Made by a program: the position numbers and the translations under genes. This document shows positions 60,768 through 64,000 of a stretch of 64,000 nucleotides of DNA, in pieces. The number at the start of each line of letters is the position of its first letter. Position 1 is the stretch's first letter. A model generated the notes under the pieces. That model was not told where the DNA came from. It ran no database searches and saw only the letters and a program-made list of their open reading frames with translations. The DNA is from Streptomyces europaeiscabiei (GTDB lineage: Bacteria; Actinomycetota; Actinomycetes; Streptomycetales; Streptomycetaceae), in contig NZ_CP107841.1 of NCBI RefSeq assembly GCF_036346855.1, forward strand, positions 4,344,001-4,408,000, read 5' to 3'.

Positions 60768-61571
60768 TCAGAGGTCGTAGACCGCCGTCACCGGCGCATG
60801 GTCCGACCACCGCTCGGCGTGTGTCGCGGCCCGCTCCACGAACCCCTTGACCGCCTTGGCGGCGAGTCCGGCCGTGGCCACCTGATAGTCGATCCTCCAT
60901 CCCGAGTCGTTGTCGAAGGCCCGCCCCCGGTACGACCACCAGGTGTACGGTCCCTCGACGTCGGGATGCAGGGCGCGCAGGACGTCGACGTACGCCCCGT
61001 CGCCCTCGTCGAAGACCTGCCCGAGCCAGGCCCGCTCCTCCGGCAGGAACCCGGAGTTCTTCTGGTTGGCCCGCCAGTTCTTGAGGTCGGCCTGCCGGTG
61101 GGCGATGTTCCAGTCGCCACAGACCACGACCTCGCGCCCGTCGGCGGCGGCCCGCTCCCGGAGCTCCTTGAGATAGGCGAGGAACTCTCCCATGAACCGG
61201 ACCTTCTCGTCCTGCCGCTCGGTCCCGACCTCTCCGGAGGGGAGGTAGAGGCTGGCGACGGTGACGCCGGGGAGGTCGGCCTCGACGTACCGCCCGCTCC
61301 CGTCGAACTCGGCCGACCCGAAGCCGACCTGGACCCGGTCGGGCTCGCGCCGGCTGTAGAGCGACACTCCCGCGCGCCCCTTGGCGGCGGCCGGGGCGTG
61401 CACGACGTGCCACCCCCCGGGCTGCCGCACCCCCTCCGGCAGTTGCTCCGGCTCGGCCCGCACCTCCTGCAGGCACACCACGTCCGCCGAGGTCCCGGCG
61501 AGCCACTCCACGAAGCCCTTCTTCGCGGCGGCCCGCAGCCCGTTCACATTCACAGAGGTCACAGTCAGCAC
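60768..61571 (-). CDS. xth: exodeoxyribonuclease III
   Basis: A 267-residue AP endonuclease / 3'-5' exonuclease. The metal-binding SVNVNGLRAA and LQEVRAE, catalytic GDWNIAH and final RIDYQVAT plus SDHAPV form a complete ExoIII active site. It repairs abasic sites in DNA. The GTG start is fixed by the N-terminal strand. The gene is convergent with merR and divergent from the GNAT gene across a tandem array. Confidence 0.95.
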   Translation of the reverse strand: MLTVTSVNVNGLRAAAKKGFVEWLAGTSADVVCLQEVRAEPEQLPEGVRQPGGWHVVHAPAAAKGRAGVSLYSRREPDRVQVGFGSAEFDGSGRYVEADLPGVTVASLYLPSGEVGTERQDEKVRFMGEFLAYLKELRERAAADGREVVVCGDWNIAHRQADLKNWRANQKNSGFLPEERAWLGQVFDEGDGAYVDVLRALHPDVEGPYTWWSYRGRAFDNDSGWRIDYQVATAGLAAKAVKGFVERAATHAERWSDHAPVTAVYDL

Positions 61572-61640
61572 CCGGGCACGATACCCGCACCTTGGACGGA
61601 GTCCAGATTCTGACGAAGATCACACCGGACCGGGCGCGCT

Positions 61641-61718
61641 GGACGGGCGCACCGGGCGGGTACACCGGGCGGGCGCACCGGGCGGGTACACCGGATGGAT
61701 ACGCCGGATGGATACGCC
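61641..61718. repeat. 13-bp tandem array, six units
   Basis: Units GGGCGGGTACACC, GGGCGGGCGCACC and GGATGGATACGCC alternate in six direct copies. The last two are identical and the second and fourth are identical. The array lies in the promoter region between xth and the GNAT gene. Confidence 0.93.
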
Positions 61719-61755
61719 TTGGGCGTCGGTGATGCATAGATGTACGATGCGCGGC

Positions 61756-62232
61756 ATGATTATCCGCCGCGTAGCCTTCGACCACCCCGACGCCGTCAAG
61801 CTGAACGACGAGGTCCAGGCCGAGTACAGCGTCCGCTACGGCGACGACGGCGACGCCACACACATGGACCCGGAGCACTTCGTACCGCCGGCGGGGCTGT
61901 ACCTGATCGCCTACGACGAACACGGCAGCCCCCTGGCCACGGGTGGCTGGCGCACCCAGGACGCCAACGACGAGGACTACCAGGACGGGGACGCCGAGAT
62001 CAAGCGGATGTACGTCACGCCCGAGGCCCGAGGCCTGGGCCTGGCCCGCCGCATACTCGCCGAACTGGAGTCCGACGCCCGCGCCGGCGGCCGCACCCGC
62101 ATGGTCCTCGAAACCGGCGCCAAGCAGCCCGAGGCCGTGGCCCTCTACACCTCCAGCGGCTACGCGCCCTGCGCGAAGTTCGGCTACTACCGCTTCCACG
62201 AACTGAGCCTGTGCTTCGCGAAGCCCCTCTGA
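61756..62232 (+). CDS. GNAT-family N-acetyltransferase
   Basis: A 158-residue acetyltransferase. The acetyl-CoA loop appears in EIKRMYVTPEARGLGLARRI (the R/Q-x-x-G-x-G/A form), with a late strand VALYTSSGYAPC. The substrate is unknown; such enzymes acetylate small amines, antibiotics or protein N-termini. Starts at 61756 (MIIRRVAFD) or 61747 (MRGMIIRR) are both possible and neither has a clear ribosome site. A 13-bp array lies just upstream. Confidence 0.92.
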   Translation: MIIRRVAFDHPDAVKLNDEVQAEYSVRYGDDGDATHMDPEHFVPPAGLYLIAYDEHGSPLATGGWRTQDANDEDYQDGDAEIKRMYVTPEARGLGLARRILAELESDARAGGRTRMVLETGAKQPEAVALYTSSGYAPCAKFGYYRFHELSLCFAKPL

Positions 62233-62308
62233 CCACACCCTGCGCCCCGCAACCCCGGGCACGTAAATCCCGGTGCCCGTGACGGCGTCGGCCGCCTACG
62301 GTGTTCCG

Positions 62309-62740
62309 GTGACGAAGAACAACCGTCTACGCCGTCTCGTCGTGGGCGACACCACCTGGCACTGGACCGTCCGCCAACTCCCCCACCCGCGACTTCGCGG
62401 GAGCGAGAGGGACCCCCGGCGCGTGGCCCGCGACCACTGCCGTCTCAAGCTGTCCCTCTACCCGGAGGGCCCCCGGCGCCGCCGCCTGGTCCTGCTCTTC
62501 GGCCCGTCCGAGGACCGCACCGTCTCGAACTGCTACTTCGACTCCGGCGCCCTGGTCCGCCGGTCCGACCACACCTATCTCAACCTCCACGAGCCCGGCA
62601 CGGTCCGCCGCCTCCTGGACGCCGCCGCCCCGGACCTGGACCTCGACCCGTCCGCCCGGACGGTCGAGGTGGACGGCTGGCCGTACTTCGACGCGATCAC
62701 GGTCCCGGAGCGGGCGACAGGCGCCGACGATCCGTCCTGA
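62309..62740 (+). CDS. conserved-looking protein of unknown function
   Basis: A 143-residue soluble protein of no family I recognise. The segments VVGDTTWHWTVRQ, CRLKLSLYPEG, RRRLVLLFGPS and VEVDGWPYFDAITV alternate like a beta-rich fold. Codon bias is that of a real Streptomyces gene. GTG at 62309 is chosen; an ATG-like start earlier (62273) adds an alanine-rich stretch. It follows the GNAT gene in the same direction after 76 bases. No function is assigned. Confidence 0.75.
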   Translation: MTKNNRLRRLVVGDTTWHWTVRQLPHPRLRGSERDPRRVARDHCRLKLSLYPEGPRRRRLVLLFGPSEDRTVSNCYFDSGALVRRSDHTYLNLHEPGTVRRLLDAAAPDLDLDPSARTVEVDGWPYFDAITVPERATGADDPS

Positions 62741-62764
62741 CAGAGCATCGTCCTGACAACACGT

Positions 62765-62800
62765 CAGAGCCCCCAGTGGTGATCACCACTGGGGGCTCTG
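62765..62800. terminator. bidirectional terminator, 16-bp perfect stem
   Basis: CAGAGCCCCCAGTGGT and its exact complement flank GATC. It stands between the plus-strand unknown gene and the minus-strand tRNA gene. Confidence 0.9.
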
Positions 62801-62807
62801 AGCTGCG

Positions 62808-62881
62808 TGGACCTGTGGGGATTTGAACCCCAGACCCCCTCGATGCGAACGAGGTGCGCTACCAGACTGCGCCACAGGCCC
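62808..62881 (-). tRNA. tRNA-Ala (anticodon CGC)
   Basis: A full cloverleaf can be drawn: acceptor GGGCCTG/CAGGTCC (one G-T pair), D-stem GCGC/GCGC, anticodon stem CCTCG/CGAGG with loop TTCGCAT, and T-stem TGGGG/CCCCA with loop TTCAAAT. The anticodon CGC decodes GCG (Ala), a very frequent codon in such DNA. The 3' CCA is not encoded. A terminator follows. Confidence 0.95.
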
Positions 62882-63005
62882 TTGCAACGAGTGAAACTCT
62901 AGCATCCCGATCGCGGTGCTCGGAAATCCGTATCCGAGGGGCCGGCGAGCGGCCCGCGGCCGGCTCGTGGCTGGTCAGCGGAGTGGGAGATCCGGGGCCG
63001 CGAGG

Positions 63006-64000
63006 TCACTCGTTGGCCGCTCGGGGACGGTCGCCGTCCTCGTACTGGTCGAAGAGCGGCGTACGCCCCCGCTCGCGGGAGCGGCGTGCGGACGCGGCCC
63101 GGCGGGCGTCGGAACGGCCGCCGTCGGGAGCGTCACCCGCGTCGTCCCCGTCGGCGTCGTCCGCCCGCTCCTCGCCACCGCGCTCCCCCTGCGGCTCACG
63201 CCCGGAGGCGTGCGCGGAGTTCGACGGAGCGCCCGACGAGCCGTGCGGGTCGGCCGCGCTGGAGCGCGCGGAGCTCCACGCGTCCGGTGCTCCGAGGTCG
63301 ACCCCGGACGTGGCCCGGGGGGCGACCGGGGCGGTGACGTACGTCGGCAGCGGCACGGGGACCGGGTCCCAGCTGTCGCCCTGGCCGGGCCGCCGCTGGC
63401 GCTCACGCTGCTGGTCGACCCACTCGGCGTGGTCGGTCTGCTCCACGAGGGCGCGGCGGTCGGCCGCGAGCCCGGCCAACTCGGCCCGGTTCTCCTCGTT
63501 CTCCGGTCCGTCCTCCGGCTCGTCGGTGTCCACCGGGTCCGGCATCGGGCGCCGCCGCTGGGGCTGCCGCTCCCGCAGTCGCTGCGCCGCCACCTCGGCC
63601 TGCCGCCGGTCCATCGTGTACGCGAACCGCTTCAGCTCCTGACGGCGCAGATGCGCGATGTACGTGCTCAGCAGGACCGCCGGTACGGCCGGCGCCCACA
63701 GGAAGGCGAGTCCGCCGACCGCCGCGACGACCGCACCCAGCGTGAAGGCGAAGAAGAGCATCACCGTCGTACGCCGTCGGCGCGCGAGCACCTTCAAGCG
63801 CTGGGCCCGCGCCTTGGCCTCCGCCGAGTCGCCCCGGCGTGCGCCTGTCGTCTGCTTGCCCGGACGCTTCGCACGTGCGGGGGCGGGGACTTGGGCCGCA
63901 CTCTGCCTGGCGGACGGCGCGCCCTGCTTGGCGGACGGCGCACCGGCCTGTTTGACCGACGGGGCACCGCCCTGCTGGGGCACCGGCTTCGCCTGCGCCG
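63006..64000 (-). CDS. sepX: divisome protein SepX/GlpR, C-terminal part
   Basis: The gene runs off the window, so its N-terminus is missing; codons stay open to position 64000 (AQAKPVPQQ). The visible part has a low-complexity region with VKQAGAPSAKQGAPSARQ repeats, a basic segment, two close hydrophobic helices (VMLFFAFTLGAVVAAVGG and FLWAPAVPAVLLSTYIAHL), the conserved RRQELKRFAYTMDRRQAEVA, and an acidic tail ending in TPLFDQYEDGDRPRAANE. This architecture is the SepX/GlpR family of Streptomyces, which takes part in cell division together with FtsW. The stop TGA is followed by the tRNA gene. Confidence 0.82.
   Translation of the reverse strand, partial: AQAKPVPQQGGAPSVKQAGAPSAKQGAPSARQSAAQVPAPARAKRPGKQTTGARRGDSAEAKARAQRLKVLARRRRTTVMLFFAFTLGAVVAAVGGLAFLWAPAVPAVLLSTYIAHLRRQELKRFAYTMDRRQAEVAAQRLRERQPQRRRPMPDPVDTDEPEDGPENEENRAELAGLAADRRALVEQTDHAEWVDQQRERQRRPGQGDSWDPVPVPLPTYVTAPVAPRATSGVDLGAPDAWSSARSSAADPHGSSGAPSNSAHASGREPQGERGGEERADDADGDDAGDAPDGGRSDARRAASARRSRERGRTPLFDQYEDGDRPRAANE

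Overview
The window looks like chromosomal core DNA of a Streptomyces species. It is uniformly very GC-rich with strong third-position GC bias, uses many GTG starts, and carries lineage-typical genes: an SsgA-family protein, SepX/GlpR, the XRE-DUF5753/DUF397/anti-sigma-type ATPase trio, DUF1876, and paired MecA_N-type penicillin-binding proteins. The order tatD-rpfB-rsmA-ispE is the conserved actinobacterial arrangement also known from Mycobacterium tuberculosis. No phage, conjugative element, CRISPR array or complete transposon is visible.

Layout. 0-6 kb: a tandem universal stress protein; the ATPase / XRE-DUF5753 / DUF397 trio around a palindrome; a secreted beta-lactamase-fold hydrolase; a secreted SGNH esterase; and an orphan LuxR-type regulator whose phospho-acceptor Asp is missing. 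6-17.8 kb: two tandem paralogous proteins with a proline-rich head, one membrane anchor and a PQQ propeller; an ABC-F ATPase; a secreted subtilisin with a P-domain; a nitrate-sensor-type histidine kinase; and an MHYT sensor. 18-26 kb: an acyltransferase-3 protein, the ispE/rsmA/rpfB/tatD block, a small zinc-ribbon protein and rsmI. 26-33.5 kb: pmt, a secreted peptidoglycan-binding protein, two tandem penicillin-binding transpeptidases and a small alpha/beta hydrolase. 34-36.2 kb: a YbaK deacylase followed by a DMT/EamA permease gene whose centre has been replaced by an oppositely oriented lipoprotein gene, then DUF1876. 36.8-42.6 kb: a serine esterase, ohr/ohrR, and a CbiM-CbiQ-CbiO metal transporter with a Nur-type box in front, which suggests nickel. 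42.6-49 kb: an SsgA-like gene, a four-gene ABC exporter plus two-component operon, a Tat-type intradiol dioxygenase lipoprotein and a DinB-fold protein. 49-56.4 kb: MmpL and TetR, divergent from a tricorn protease, with two identical palindromes between them. 56.5-60.7 kb: a coupled Baeyer-Villiger monooxygenase / hydrolase / dehydrogenase operon divergent from a MerR regulator. 60.8-64 kb: exonuclease III, a GNAT enzyme, an unknown protein, tRNA-Ala(CGC) and the C-terminal part of sepX.

Several groups work together: rsmA and rsmI (16S rRNA modification); rpfB, pmt, the penicillin-binding proteins, the SsgA-like protein and sepX (cell wall, glycosylation and division); ohrR/ohr (peroxide defence); CbiMQO (metal uptake); and BVMO, hydrolase and SDR (ketone or alcohol degradation via an ester).

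The most unusual feature is repeat biology. A family of intergenic elements carries long inverted arms. In at least three of them the arms enclose a region built from related units of about 23 bp, with 15 tandem units in the largest. There are also many separate short tandem arrays, coding and non-coding (units of 12, 13, 15, 18, 24, 27, 34 and 39 bp), and perfect hairpins between many convergent genes. All family assignments come from reading the sequence; no database search was run.
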